Shown piece after piece: positions 1 through 7,803 of a DNA stretch of 46,891 nt. The position numbers were made by a program, and so were the translations under genes. The notes under the pieces are model-generated. The model did not search any database. It was not told the DNA's origin and worked only from the letters and a program-made list of their open reading frames with translations. Source of the stretch: Rhodoferax sp. (GTDB lineage: Bacteria; Pseudomonadota; Gammaproteobacteria; Burkholderiales; Burkholderiaceae_C); the NCBI GenBank assembly GCA_030645355.1, contig JAUSNJ010000033.1, positions 1-46,891 of the forward strand, in the 5' to 3' direction. Numbering within the stretch: position 1 is the first letter of the stretch; every line of letters starts with the position of its first letter.

Positions 1-160
1 CGACAAAGTCAAGGCGACCGAACTGTTTGCCAAGATGCAAGCCGTGGTGGACACCGTGGCTGACAAGGGCATCTTCCACAAGAACAAGGCAGCTCGCGAC
101 AAGAGCCGCCTGTCTACCAAGGTGAAAGCCCTGGCCGTCGCAGCTCAACCTGCAGCCTAA
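1..160 (+). CDS. rpsT: 30S ribosomal protein S20, C-terminal part
   Basis: The last 52 codons of a small basic protein; the first complete codon begins at base 2 and the gene runs off the left edge. The visible peptide contains [17 protein letters not shown], the conserved C-terminal helix region of S20, and ends in a short Ala/Pro tail before TAA. S20 is a primary 16S rRNA-binding protein of the small subunit. Two hairpins follow (178-195 and 227-255), fitting a single-gene transcript. The start, promoter and N-terminal half lie outside the window. Confidence 0.93.
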   Translation, partial: DKVKATELFAKMQAVVDTVADKGIFHKNKAARDKSRLSTKVKALAVAAQPAA

Positions 161-177
161 AATTTAGGCACATCGCA

Positions 178-195
178 CAGACCTTTCGGGGTCTG
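178..195 (+). terminator. Hairpin after rpsT
   Basis: CAGACC (178-183) pairs with GGTCTG (190-195) around a six-base loop containing TTCG. It lies 18 bases after the rpsT stop. No T-tract follows, so it is probably an mRNA-end stabiliser or a helper of the stronger terminator at 227-255. Confidence 0.45.
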
Positions 196-226
196 CCGTT
201 TGCACCGGGTGCGCTGCCAGCAAAGC

Positions 227-255
227 AAAAAAGCCGTTCATTGAACGGCTTTTTT
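227..255. terminator. Bidirectional rho-independent terminator
   Basis: Six A, stem GCCGTTC (233-239), loop ATT, stem GAACGGC (243-249), then six T. The symmetry of the A and T runs means it can end transcription from both sides: rpsT from the left and the DUF3579 gene (stop at 275) from the right. Confidence 0.9.
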
Positions 256-274
256 GTTGGCATCGCCGATGGAA

Positions 275-598
275 TCAGGGCTTGACTGCGGCGGGCGCTG
301 TCTCAGGTCGCGTCTCGCTGACCTGCAATTCGTTGTCTTTGGCGAAGTTCAGGCAAAAATCCCAGGCCATGACGTCGTACTCGCGCAGATCACTGTGCAC
401 GATCACGCATTTGACATTGCCAATAGAGGTCGGCACGCACCACGGGGAATAGGCCAGATGGCTCCCCGGCTGCGGCCCACCCGGACGGAACTGGCTCATG
501 ACACCGGCCAGCCGCTCCGCCCAGTCGCTGGGACGAAACGTCTTGCCGCTTCGGGTTACTCCCAGAATGTAGATTTCTTTAAAGGACGTCAAAGGCAT
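275..598 (-). CDS. DUF3579 family protein
   Basis: A 107-residue soluble protein of unknown function. Near the N-terminus it reads ILGVTRSGKTFRPSDWAERL, followed by a GNVKCVIV segment and NFAKDNELQV near the C-terminus, the pattern I know as DUF3579, a family largely confined to Betaproteobacteria. I chose the ATG at 598 because the family normally begins a few residues before the FKEIYI segment; a GTG at 643 would add 15 residues. Neither start has a clear Shine-Dalgarno sequence. The gene is divergent from argD and ends at the shared terminator 227-255. The family name is confident, the function is not known. Confidence 0.75.
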   Translation of the reverse strand: MPLTSFKEIYILGVTRSGKTFRPSDWAERLAGVMSQFRPGGPQPGSHLAYSPWCVPTSIGNVKCVIVHSDLREYDVMAWDFCLNFAKDNELQVSETRPETAPAAVKP

Positions 599-784
599 GG
601 TCTTGGAGGCAACAGAGCTGCGGTACCCGATCTTCTGTTGCACCGCACAAGAATTCTATCTGAGCCGGGCCACCGGTTTGCTGACACGCCATCGCATCAC
701 TGTGATGCCAAATTGTCAAAGATGTGCCATGGGCCACCGCCTAAAATTGCGGCTCAACGGACCACACTACCCTGGAGCCCCTAC

Positions 785-1999
785 ATGACCACTGCCCCCG
801 CCGCGCCCTCTTCACCCCACGTGATGAACACCTATGGCCGTCTGCCCATCGCCCTGAGCCATGGCCGAGGCTGCCGTGTGTGGGACGTGAACGGCCGCGA
901 GTACCTGGACGCGCTCGGTGGCATCGCAGTCAACACGCTGGGCCACAACCACCCCAAGCTGGTGGCCGCCCTGCAGGACCAGGTCACCAAGCTGATCCAC
1001 ACCTCCAACTACTACCACGTGCCCTTGCAGGAAGAATTGGCCAAGCTGCTGGTGGAGCGCTCGGGCATGACCAATGTGTTCTTCTGCTCCACCGGGCTGG
1101 AAGCCAACGAAGCCGCCTTGAAACTGGCGCGCAAGTTCGGCCATGACAAGGGTATCGAACGCCCCGAGATCGTGGTCTACGAGAAGGCCTTCCATGGCCG
1201 CTCCATTGCCACATTGAGTGCCACTGGCAACCCCAAGGTGCAGGCCGGCTTTGGCCCGCTGGTGGAAGGCTTCATCCGTGTGCCCATCAACAACATCGAG
1301 CAATTGAAGGCGGCCACCGCCAACAACCCCAACGTGGTGGCGGTGTTCTTTGAGGCCATCCAGGGCGAAGGCGGCGTCAACCCCATGCACATGGACTACC
1401 TGCGCGATGTGCGCGCCCTGTGCGACGAACGCGATTGGCTGCTGATGATCGACGAGGTGCAGTGCGGCATGGGCCGCACCGGCAAGTGGTTTGCCCACCA
1501 GTGGGCCGGCATCAAGCCCGATGTCATGCCGCTGGCCAAGGGCCTGGGCTCCGGCGTGCCGGTGGGCGCGGTGGTGGCGGGCCCCAAGGCCGCCAGCATC
1601 TTTGCACCGGGCAACCACGGCAGCACCTTTGGCGGCAACCCGTTGGCCATGCGTGCCGGGGTGGAAACCATCCGCATCATGGAAGAACAGGGCCTGCTGG
1701 CCAACGCCGCCACCGTGGGTGCCCACCTCAAGGCCGGCCTGGAGCGCGCACTGGCGGCTGAACTGGCCAGCGGTGCGGTCAAGGAAATCCGCGGTCAGGG
1801 GTTGATGCTGGGCATTGACCTGTCCAAGCCCTGTGGCGTCCTGGTGCAGCGCGCGGCCGATGCCGGCCTGTTGATCAGCGTGACGGCCGACTCGGTGGTG
1901 CGCCTGGTGCCGTCGCTGATACTGACGGCGGCCGATGCCGACCAGATCGCGGCTATCCTGTGCCCCCTGATCTCCGCTTTGTTGAAAGAAACGCCATGA
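785..1999 (+). CDS. argD: Acetylornithine aminotransferase
   Basis: A 404-residue PLP-dependent class III aminotransferase. It transfers an amino group from glutamate to N-acetylglutamate semialdehyde to give N-acetylornithine in arginine synthesis, and may also serve lysine synthesis as succinyl-DAP aminotransferase. Visible motifs: STGLEANEAALKLAR (PLP phosphate side), EAIQGEGGV, LLMIDEVQCGMGRTG and the Schiff-base lysine in PLAKGLGSG (about Lys252). The start at 785 fits the family length; the same frame is open about 530 bases upstream but has no homology. The stop overlaps the argF start as ATGA, so translation is probably coupled. Confidence 0.95.
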   Translation: MTTAPAAPSSPHVMNTYGRLPIALSHGRGCRVWDVNGREYLDALGGIAVNTLGHNHPKLVAALQDQVTKLIHTSNYYHVPLQEELAKLLVERSGMTNVFFCSTGLEANEAALKLARKFGHDKGIERPEIVVYEKAFHGRSIATLSATGNPKVQAGFGPLVEGFIRVPINNIEQLKAATANNPNVVAVFFEAIQGEGGVNPMHMDYLRDVRALCDERDWLLMIDEVQCGMGRTGKWFAHQWAGIKPDVMPLAKGLGSGVPVGAVVAGPKAASIFAPGNHGSTFGGNPLAMRAGVETIRIMEEQGLLANAATVGAHLKAGLERALAAELASGAVKEIRGQGLMLGIDLSKPCGVLVQRAADAGLLISVTADSVVRLVPSLILTAADADQIAAILCPLISALLKETP

Positions 2000-2967
2000 A
2001 TCCCCTCAACGGCATTCCCAGCACCCTGCCAAAGGGCGCGCCGCCCGTGCGGCACTATTTGCAGTTCGCCGACTTCAGCACCGAGGAGTACCACTACCTG
2101 CTGGAGCGCGCGGCCTTCATCAAGGCCAAGTTCAAGACCTTTGTGCGCCACCACACGCTGGTGGACCGCACGCTGGCCATGATTTTCGAGAAAGCCTCCA
2201 CCCGCACCCGCGTGAGCTTCGAGGCCGGCATGTACCAGATGGGCGGCAGCGTGGTGCACCTGACCACCGGCGACAGCCAACTGGGCCGCGCCGAGCCGAT
2301 TGAAGACAGTGCCAAGGTCATCAGCCGCATGACCGACATCGTGATGATCCGCACCTATGAGCAGACCAAGCTGGAGCGCTTTGCGGCGCACTCGCGCGTG
2401 CCGGTTATCAACGGCCTGACCAACGAGTTCCATCCCTGCCAGATCCTGGCCGACATCTTCACCTACATCGAGCACCGCGGCCCCATCGCGGGCAAGACCG
2501 TGGTCTGGGTGGGCGACGGCAACAACATGGCCAACACCTGGCTGCAGGCCGCCGCCAGTCTGGGCTTTCACCTGCGCGTGAGCACCCCCAGCGGCTATGA
2601 GGTCGATGAGAAAGTGGCCGTTACCCCTCGTGGAATGGGCGCAGGTAGCTACAAAACTTATAGCAATCCATTGGAGGCTTGTGCGGGTGCCGATCTGGTC
2701 ACCACCGATGTCTGGACCAGCATGGGCTATGAGGCCGAGAACGAAGCCCGCCGCAAGGCCTTTGCCGCCTGGTGCGTGGATGCGCAGATGATGGCCGCCG
2801 CCAAGCCCGATGCCCTGTTCATGCACTGTCTGCCTGCACACCGCGGCGAAGAAGTGCAGGCCGACGTGATTGATGGCCCACAATCGGTGGTGTGGGACGA
2901 GGCAGAGAACCGCATGCATGTGCAAAAGGCTCTGATGGAATACCTGCTGCTGGGTCGCCAGAACTAA
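1996..2967 (+). CDS. argF: Ornithine carbamoyltransferase, with a repeat in its coding sequence
   Basis: A 323-residue cytoplasmic enzyme making citrulline from ornithine and carbamoyl phosphate. It shows the carbamoyl-phosphate motif STRTR (residues 68-72), HPCQ in NEFHPCQILAD, TTDVWTSMG and the catalytic HCLPAHRGEE. It overlaps argD by four bases (ATGA). It is somewhat longer than the roughly 300-310 residues I expect. Bases 2611-2667, codons 206-224, match the 57-bp dispersed repeat in reverse orientation, so the surface segment KVAVTPRGMGAGSYKTYSN appears to be repeat-derived. All catalytic motifs lie outside it and the frame is intact, so I expect a working enzyme. Confidence 0.95.
   Translation: MNPLNGIPSTLPKGAPPVRHYLQFADFSTEEYHYLLERAAFIKAKFKTFVRHHTLVDRTLAMIFEKASTRTRVSFEAGMYQMGGSVVHLTTGDSQLGRAEPIEDSAKVISRMTDIVMIRTYEQTKLERFAAHSRVPVINGLTNEFHPCQILADIFTYIEHRGPIAGKTVVWVGDGNNMANTWLQAAASLGFHLRVSTPSGYEVDEKVAVTPRGMGAGSYKTYSNPLEACAGADLVTTDVWTSMGYEAENEARRKAFAAWCVDAQMMAAAKPDALFMHCLPAHRGEEVQADVIDGPQSVVWDEAENRMHVQKALMEYLLLGRQN
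2611..2667 (-). repeat. 57-bp dispersed repeat, copy 1 (inside argF)
   Basis: In reverse complement it starts ATTGCTATAAG, has the partner arm GTAGC, and continues TTCCACGAGGGGTAACGGCC to end in CTTT. It has exactly the length of the copies at 13770, 16087, 19764 and 30010 and shares their hairpin and CACGAGGG core. It is translated in frame in argF. Confidence 0.8.
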
Positions 2968-2988
2968 GCCATCTACCGGAGTGTGCGC

Positions 2989-3183
2989 ATGAAGAAAAAC
3001 CCAAAAAACGAACCAAAAGTCTGGGTCACCGCTCTCAAGCTGGTGATAGGCGTGGTCGTGATTGTGGGTGGCGTGGGCCTTGCGCTGTGGTACGCCAAAG
3101 ACCTGGACAACGGCATGCCCAAAGCCCCGGGGAGCGACCCATGGGGAATCTCCAAGGACTCCCCGTCGCGCATGAAGCGCTAG
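2989..3183 (+). CDS. Small single-pass membrane protein
   Basis: A 64-residue protein of unknown function. A short basic N-terminus (MKKNPKNEPKVW) precedes one hydrophobic segment, about residues 14-34 (ALKLVIGVVVIVGGVGLALW), then a polar tail rich in Gly, Pro, Ser and Lys; the likely topology is N-in with an external tail. I chose ATG 2989 over GTG 2983 because CCGGAG lies about seven bases ahead. It follows argF by 21 bases and probably shares its transcript. Its TAG stop overlaps the TAG stop of the facing gene within CTAG at 3180-3183. Confidence 0.7.
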   Translation: MKKNPKNEPKVWVTALKLVIGVVVIVGGVGLALWYAKDLDNGMPKAPGSDPWGISKDSPSRMKR

Positions 3184-3422
3184 GCGTCCGTCTGCCCGGC
3201 GGCAATCCGCTCCCGCGCGTAGGCATAAGCCGCCAGCACCGCCTGCTCCTCACTGGGGTAGTCGTTGGGCACACGGTGGGGTGTCGTGGCATGGCCCTTC
3301 AACCGGGCAAAGTCCTCTCCGCGTTCAAAGTGCACCCAGGCCATCCAGCGACCGGTTGCCTCTCTTTTGGTTGTTACCGAGGCGCATTCGCCGTCTTGTT
3401 CGATCACGGGATATCCGGACAT
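3180..3422 (-). CDS. Hypothetical protein, about 80 residues
   Basis: A small soluble protein whose family I do not recognise. It begins MSGYPVIEQDGECASV, contains GRWMAWVHFERGEDFARL and ends in an Ala-rich helix (EEQAVLAAYAYARERIAAG). The ATG at 3422 is chosen because AAGGAG stands six bases ahead; the in-frame ATG at 3452 has no such site. There is no signal or membrane segment. It converges on the small membrane gene with overlapping TAG stops. Confidence 0.6.
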   Translation of the reverse strand: MSGYPVIEQDGECASVTTKREATGRWMAWVHFERGEDFARLKGHATTPHRVPNDYPSEEQAVLAAYAYARERIAAGQTDA

Positions 3423-3461
3423 TTTCAACTCCTTCGCAAGAGCAGCCACCATGTAACCTTA

Positions 3462-3482
3462 GCAAACCGGTGACGGGTTTGC
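3462..3482. repeat. Inverted repeat, 7-bp arms
   Basis: GCAAACC (3462-3468) pairs with GGTTTGC (3476-3482). Together with the hairpin at 3491-3509 it fills the gap between two minus-strand genes. No T-tract follows on either strand, so it is more likely an mRNA-end or spacer structure than a classic terminator. Confidence 0.45.
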
Positions 3483-3490
3483 AAATCTCT

Positions 3491-3509
3491 ATAGCCGCAC
3501 ACCGGCTAT
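3491..3509 (-). terminator. Hairpin overlapping the methyltransferase stop
   Basis: ATAGCCG (3491-3497) pairs with CGGCTAT (3503-3509) around CACAC; the TAG stop of the methyltransferase gene lies in the stem. A tandem hairpin follows at 3462-3482. The pair may protect or end the 6249-3506 operon mRNA. Without a T-tract the terminator call is tentative. Confidence 0.4.
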
Positions 3510-4117
3510 CCGGAAAACACACCGCTGGCGATGTAGGCGCCACCCCAAAGCTCCGTGCTCGCGTGCATCTCGCCGATGTGCTCGGCCAGCAGGCTCCAGG
3601 GCCGGTCCAGACCGTCAAACGACGTCACCGAGTACAGGGCCGCGCCCATGACGAAGCTGTTGACGGCCCAGTTCCAGGGGGAGGCCCATTGCAGACCCGC
3701 CGCTACGACCGTGGCGCCAGGCTTGAGGTGGTCCACCACATTGGCGACGGCATCCGGGTTGCGCAGAATATCGTGCGTGAAGTGAAACAGCGCGGCATCG
3801 ACCCGGCACGGTATCGGTGCGTTCTCGACGGCTGCCTGCAGCAGCGTCACATTGGTCCACCCGGCGTGCGCGACACGGGCGCGGGCCTGGTCCAGCATTT
3901 CCGGACATTGCTCGATGGCGACGATGCGCCCGCGCCGGCCAATCGCCTGCTGCAACACATCGAAGCTCAGGCCGGTGCCACAACCCACATCCAGCACCGT
4001 ATCGCCGCGCTTGAGTTTCAGGCGGGCGATGGCGCTGCGGCGGATGGGCTCGAACGCCGCCAGTTCCAGGTCGTAAACGCCGGCCCGTCTGCGGTATTGG
4101 TCCAGCGCGTCATTCAT
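3506..4117 (-). CDS. Class I SAM-dependent methyltransferase
   Basis: A 203-residue Rossmann-fold methyltransferase. Motif I is VLDVGCGTGLS (about residues 41-51), the acidic ribose-binding residue lies in IVAIEQCPEMLDQAR, and the post-motif reads HFTHDILRNPDAVANVV. The substrate cannot be told from sequence. I chose ATG 4117 over the TTG at 4138: GGGGA lies a few bases ahead, and this start overlaps the end of the upstream Bug-receptor gene by eight bases. It is the last gene of a three-gene operon with a flavin monooxygenase, which suggests methylation of a hydroxylated aromatic or quinone-like compound; that is inference. Confidence 0.75.
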   Translation of the reverse strand: MNDALDQYRRRAGVYDLELAAFEPIRRSAIARLKLKRGDTVLDVGCGTGLSFDVLQQAIGRRGRIVAIEQCPEMLDQARARVAHAGWTNVTLLQAAVENAPIPCRVDAALFHFTHDILRNPDAVANVVDHLKPGATVVAAGLQWASPWNWAVNSFVMGAALYSVTSFDGLDRPWSLLAEHIGEMHASTELWGGAYIASGVFSG

Positions 4118-5072
4118 TGCGAATCCCCAGACGCGCAATCACCCCACCCAACAGGGCCGCATCCGCGCGCATGCGATGGGCCAGCCCCTCGGGCGAGGAG
4201 CCCACTACCTGCCAGCCCTGGTTGAACAGGCGCTGGCGCATGTCCGCCGCGCGCACAGTCTCGCTGATCAACGCCGCGAGTCTGCTGATGACCGGTTGGG
4301 GCAGGCTGGCCGGTGCGGCCACGGCATTCCAGATCTCCAACTCAAAGCGCTCCATGCCCAGCGCCGCCAGGCTGGGCAACTCGGGCACCAGCGCACTGCG
4401 CCCGGCGGAAGTGACGCCAATGGCCTTGAGGCGGCCGGCGCGCACCTGCGCCATGGCCAGGCCCGGTGGCAACAAGGCCAGTTGAATCTGCCCGCCCAGC
4501 AAGGCATTGATGACCTGCGGGTTGCCGGGATAGGGCACGTGCACCGGCGCCAGGCCAGTCTGGGCATTCAGCAGTTCCATGCCCAGATGTGCAACCGTGC
4601 CCAGGCCTGGCGATCCATAGCTCCAGGTGTTGCCCGCACGCAGGCCGGCCGCCACGAAATCCTGGGCGGAACCGGCGTAGCTGGCGGGCACGGTCAGCAC
4701 CAGCGGGGCGGTGCCAATCAGCGACACCGGCGCCAGGTCCTTGAGCGGATCGTAGGGCGTCTTCGGGTTCAGCTGGCGTGCGATCGTCAGGTTGCCATTG
4801 ATCATCAGGCCCAGCGTGTGGTCGTCGCTGGCCTTGGCCACCATGTCGGCGGCAATGTTGCCGCTGGCTCCGGGACGGTTGTCGACGATGACGGGCTGGC
4901 CCAGCGCCCGGGACAAGGGCTCGGCCAGCGCCCGCGCGGTGAGGTCCGGGCTGGAGCCACCCGGAAACCCCACCAGGATGCGCACCGGTTTGCGGGGCCA
5001 AGGTGCCACGGCCGCCGATGCAGCCGATGCCGCCAACCCACCCCACAGCAGAAACTTGCGTCGTATCAACAT
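4110..5072 (-). CDS. Bug/TctC-family periplasmic binding receptor
   Basis: A 320-residue extracytoplasmic solute receptor of the tripartite tricarboxylate family. It has an N-terminal signal (MLIRRKFLLWGGLAASAASA), the Bug hallmark VRILVGFPGGSSPD, and DNRPGASGNIAADMVAKA in the first lobe. Such proteins bind carboxylates or aromatic acids in the periplasm. No tctA/tctB permease genes occur in the window, so it is an orphan receptor, a common state in Comamonadaceae. ATG 5072 is used because the signal peptide begins there; only four bases separate it from the upstream monooxygenase stop. Confidence 0.88.
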   Translation of the reverse strand: MLIRRKFLLWGGLAASAASAAVAPWPRKPVRILVGFPGGSSPDLTARALAEPLSRALGQPVIVDNRPGASGNIAADMVAKASDDHTLGLMINGNLTIARQLNPKTPYDPLKDLAPVSLIGTAPLVLTVPASYAGSAQDFVAAGLRAGNTWSYGSPGLGTVAHLGMELLNAQTGLAPVHVPYPGNPQVINALLGGQIQLALLPPGLAMAQVRAGRLKAIGVTSAGRSALVPELPSLAALGMERFELEIWNAVAAPASLPQPVISRLAALISETVRAADMRQRLFNQGWQVVGSSPEGLAHRMRADAALLGGVIARLGIRNE

Positions 5073-5076
5073 ACTT

Positions 5077-6249
5077 TTAAAAACGGTACAGCCAGGGCAC
5101 ATCCAGCAGGCGCTCACCCAGCAGGCGCATGGACTGGTCACGGCCCCAGCGCACCAGCCCTTGGGCATGGAAGATCTGCCCGTTACGGATCGAGCGGGCC
5201 TGCACCCGTGCGTTGCGCTTCCAGCGCTCCTTGGCATAGCGCTCCAGCCGCTGGGTCATGCTTAGCCCGGGCACCATCAACAGGCGCTCCAGACAAGCCG
5301 CATCCTCGATCGCCATGCCGGCGCCTTGCGCCATGTACGGGCGCATGGGGTGCGCGGCATCACCCAGCAGGGCCACCCGACCCCGTGCCTGCTCATGCGC
5401 GCCGGACATGGGCGGGCGGTCGCACAACGCCCACAGGCGCCAGTTGTGAATCGCACTGATCAGGTCCTGCAGGCGGTCACAGGTTTTGCCCATGGCAACC
5501 CGCAAATCACCGGCGTGCGTGGCATGGTCCCAGTCGTCCACCTCCCCCGTGACCGCACCGTGCACGATGGCCACCACGTTGAGCCAATGGCCTTTACGTA
5601 CCGGGTACTGCACCACATGCAGATTCGAACCCAGCCACACCGTGACCTGCTGGCTGCGCAGGTGGGCGGGCAGGTCCCGCTGCGCGATCAGTGCCCGGTA
5701 GGCCAGGTGCCCGGTCACCCGGGGTTCTGCGTCCTGCAGCAAGTGGTGGCGCACGGTGCTCCACAACCCGTCGGCACCAATCAGGGCCTGTCCTTCCAGG
5801 GCCGAGCCATCCAGTGTTTGCGCCTGCACGCCACTGCCACTGTCCACAAACGATTCCAGCCATTGACCCAGCACCAGTTTCACGTCGCTGCGCTGCTGCA
5901 CGGCCTTGTGCAACAGCGTGTGCAGGTCGGCCCGGTGTATCGTGGCATAGGGCGCGCCATAGCGCGTGCGCATGCGTTCGCCCAGGCGCAGCCGCGTCAA
6001 TTCCTCGCCATTGGCGGCCGAGCGTACCCGCAGCAGTTCGGGAAACGCCACCACCTCGTTGAGTTCCGGCTCCAGCCCCCAGGCAATCAGGCGCCGCATC
6101 ACATTGGGCCCCATCTGTATGCCCGCCCCCACCTCACCAAACTCGTGGGTGCGCTCCAGCAGCGTGACCGGCCAGCCCGCGCGGGAACAGGCCAGCGCGG
6201 CCGCCAGCCCGCCAATGCCGCCACCGGCTATCAGAATCTGTTCTTCCAT
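5077..6249 (-). CDS. FAD-dependent aromatic monooxygenase (salicylate/3-hydroxybenzoate hydroxylase type)
   Basis: A 390-residue group A flavoprotein monooxygenase. Motifs: the dinucleotide fold ILIAGGGIGGLAAALA (residues 5-20), the DG motif ALIGADGLWSTVR, and the second FAD motif VALLGDAAHPMRP followed by AQGAGMAIEDA. Relatives hydroxylate aromatic acids using NAD(P)H and O2. The substrate is unknown; salicylate 1-hydroxylase or 3-hydroxybenzoate 6-hydroxylase are closest by overall look. It heads an operon with a Bug receptor and a methyltransferase, suggesting uptake plus modification of an aromatic acid. It is divergent from trhP, 65 bases away. Confidence 0.85.
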   Translation of the reverse strand: MEEQILIAGGGIGGLAAALACSRAGWPVTLLERTHEFGEVGAGIQMGPNVMRRLIAWGLEPELNEVVAFPELLRVRSAANGEELTRLRLGERMRTRYGAPYATIHRADLHTLLHKAVQQRSDVKLVLGQWLESFVDSGSGVQAQTLDGSALEGQALIGADGLWSTVRHHLLQDAEPRVTGHLAYRALIAQRDLPAHLRSQQVTVWLGSNLHVVQYPVRKGHWLNVVAIVHGAVTGEVDDWDHATHAGDLRVAMGKTCDRLQDLISAIHNWRLWALCDRPPMSGAHEQARGRVALLGDAAHPMRPYMAQGAGMAIEDAACLERLLMVPGLSMTQRLERYAKERWKRNARVQARSIRNGQIFHAQGLVRWGRDQSMRLLGERLLDVPWLYRF

Positions 6250-6278
6250 GGCGCTATTGTGTTCCGATTAGGGCGGCA

Positions 6279-6307
6279 TTGTCACTGCCGGACGGGTGCG
6301 GGACAAT
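6279..6307 (+). promoter_or_regulatory. Sigma-70 promoter of trhP, probably leaderless
   Basis: -35 TTGTCA (6279-6284), 17-base spacer, -10 GACAAT (6302-6307). The trhP ATG is at 6315, only seven bases after the -10 box, so transcription should begin at or next to the start codon. Confidence 0.65.
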
Positions 6308-6314
6308 ACGGGGC

Positions 6315-7700
6315 ATGAGCCCCAAATCCCCCGAATTGCTACTGCCAGCCGGATCGCTGGACAAAATGCGCGCAGCCTTTGATTTTGGCGCCGACGCCAT
6401 CTACGCAGGCCAGCCCCGCTACTCCCTGCGCGCGCGCAACAACGAATTCAAGCTGGAGCAGATCCAGATTGGCATCGAAGAAGCCCACGCCCGCGGCAAG
6501 AAGTTTTTTGTCACCAGCAACCTGCTGCCGCACAACGACAAGGTGCGCACCTATTTGCGCGACATCGAACCCGTCATCGCGCTCAAACCCGACGCGCTGA
6601 TCATGGCCGACCCGGGCCTGATCATGATGGTGCGCGAAGGCATGGACAAGGGCAACTTTGCCGACGTGCCGATCCATCTGTCGGTGCAAGCCAATACGGT
6701 CAACTACGCGGCTGTGAAGTTCTGGCAAAAGGTCGGCGTGGCCCGCATCATCCTGTCACGCGAACTGAGCCTGGACGAGATTGAAAAGATCCGCCAGGAG
6801 TGTCCGGACATGGAGCTGGAGGTGTTTGTGCACGGCGCGCTGTGCATTGCCTATTCAGGCCGCTGCCTGCTGTCGGGCTACTTCAACCGGCGTGACCCCA
6901 ACCAGGGCACCTGCACCAATGCCTGCCGCTGGAATTACAGCACCCAGGACAGTGCCGTGGACCCCAACACCGGCGAAGCCATCGCCGTCAAGATGGAGGC
7001 CGGCTTCAATTTCAACGAAGCGCAAGAGGAAGCTGAACAATCCTTCGCCGCCTGCGGTGGCAGCGCCCGCCATCCCGCAGCCGACAACGTCTACCTGCTG
7101 GAAGAAGCCGGCCGCCCCGGCCAGTTGATGCCCATCATGGAAGACGAGCACGGCACCTACATCATGAACAGCAAGGACCTGCGCGCCGTGGAGCATGTGG
7201 AGCGCCTGGTCAAGATTGGCGTGGACTCGTTGAAGATCGAGGGCCGCACCAAGAGTCTGTACTACGTGGCCCGCACCGCGCAGACCTACCGCCGCGCCAT
7301 TGACGATGCCGTGGCCGGCCGCCCGTTCAACCCCACACTCATCACAGAACTGGAAGGCCTGGCCAACCGAGGCTTCACCAGCGGCTTCCTGGAGCGCCGC
7401 CCGTCGCAGGACTACCAGAACTACGAGACCGGCCACTCCGACATCGGCCACAGCCATTTTGTCGGCGAAGTGCGCACCGTGTCTGACGGTTGGGCCGAGG
7501 TGGAGGTCAAAAACAAGTTTCTGGTCGGCGACCAGATCGAGGTGATTCACCCCAGCGGCAACCACACCGTCACGCTGGAGCAGATGCGCAATCTGGACGG
7601 CGATGCCATCACCGTGGCACCGGGCAGCCCGCTGCAGGTGCGCATTCCGCTGGAGGCGCGCTATGCGGGCGCGTTGCTGGCGCGGCGCATAACCGCCTGA
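6315..7700 (+). CDS. trhP: Prephenate-dependent tRNA U34 hydroxylase (YegQ family, U32)
   Basis: A 461-residue U32-family protein matching E. coli YegQ/TrhP along its length. TrhP adds a hydroxyl to uridine 34 of certain tRNAs, the first step to (methoxy)carbonylmethoxyuridine. Visible: LLLPAGSLDKMRAAFDFGAD at the N-terminus, the U32 signature EVFVHGALCIAYSGRCLLSG, and cysteines in NQGTCTNACRW that fit an iron-sulfur site, then EDEHGTYIMNSKDLRA and LKIEGRTKS. ATG 6315 is chosen by alignment to YegQ and by the promoter seven bases ahead. It is transcribed alone. Confidence 0.9.
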   Translation: MSPKSPELLLPAGSLDKMRAAFDFGADAIYAGQPRYSLRARNNEFKLEQIQIGIEEAHARGKKFFVTSNLLPHNDKVRTYLRDIEPVIALKPDALIMADPGLIMMVREGMDKGNFADVPIHLSVQANTVNYAAVKFWQKVGVARIILSRELSLDEIEKIRQECPDMELEVFVHGALCIAYSGRCLLSGYFNRRDPNQGTCTNACRWNYSTQDSAVDPNTGEAIAVKMEAGFNFNEAQEEAEQSFAACGGSARHPAADNVYLLEEAGRPGQLMPIMEDEHGTYIMNSKDLRAVEHVERLVKIGVDSLKIEGRTKSLYYVARTAQTYRRAIDDAVAGRPFNPTLITELEGLANRGFTSGFLERRPSQDYQNYETGHSDIGHSHFVGEVRTVSDGWAEVEVKNKFLVGDQIEVIHPSGNHTVTLEQMRNLDGDAITVAPGSPLQVRIPLEARYAGALLARRITA

Positions 7701-7803
7701 CACACGGCGCATACCCCGCCAAGTTCCGCAGCAAAACCCTCAACTAAGGGTTGTTGCACCAAGCCGTTTGTGACAAGATGTAAACATATCACGAGAGACT
7801 GAT

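Noticed and set aside
713-747. TTGTCA and TAAAAT ahead of argD as a promoter pair
   Set aside because: The spacer would be 23 bases, too long for a sigma-70 promoter; the TAAAAT alone may still serve as a -10.
254-784. Upstream extension of the argD frame
   Set aside because: No homology before residue 1 of the aminotransferase, and it would overlap the DUF3579 gene on the other strand.
7735-7752. AACCCT...AGGGTT hairpin after trhP
   Set aside because: The six-base stem is followed by GTTGTTGC rather than a T-tract; too weak for a terminator call.
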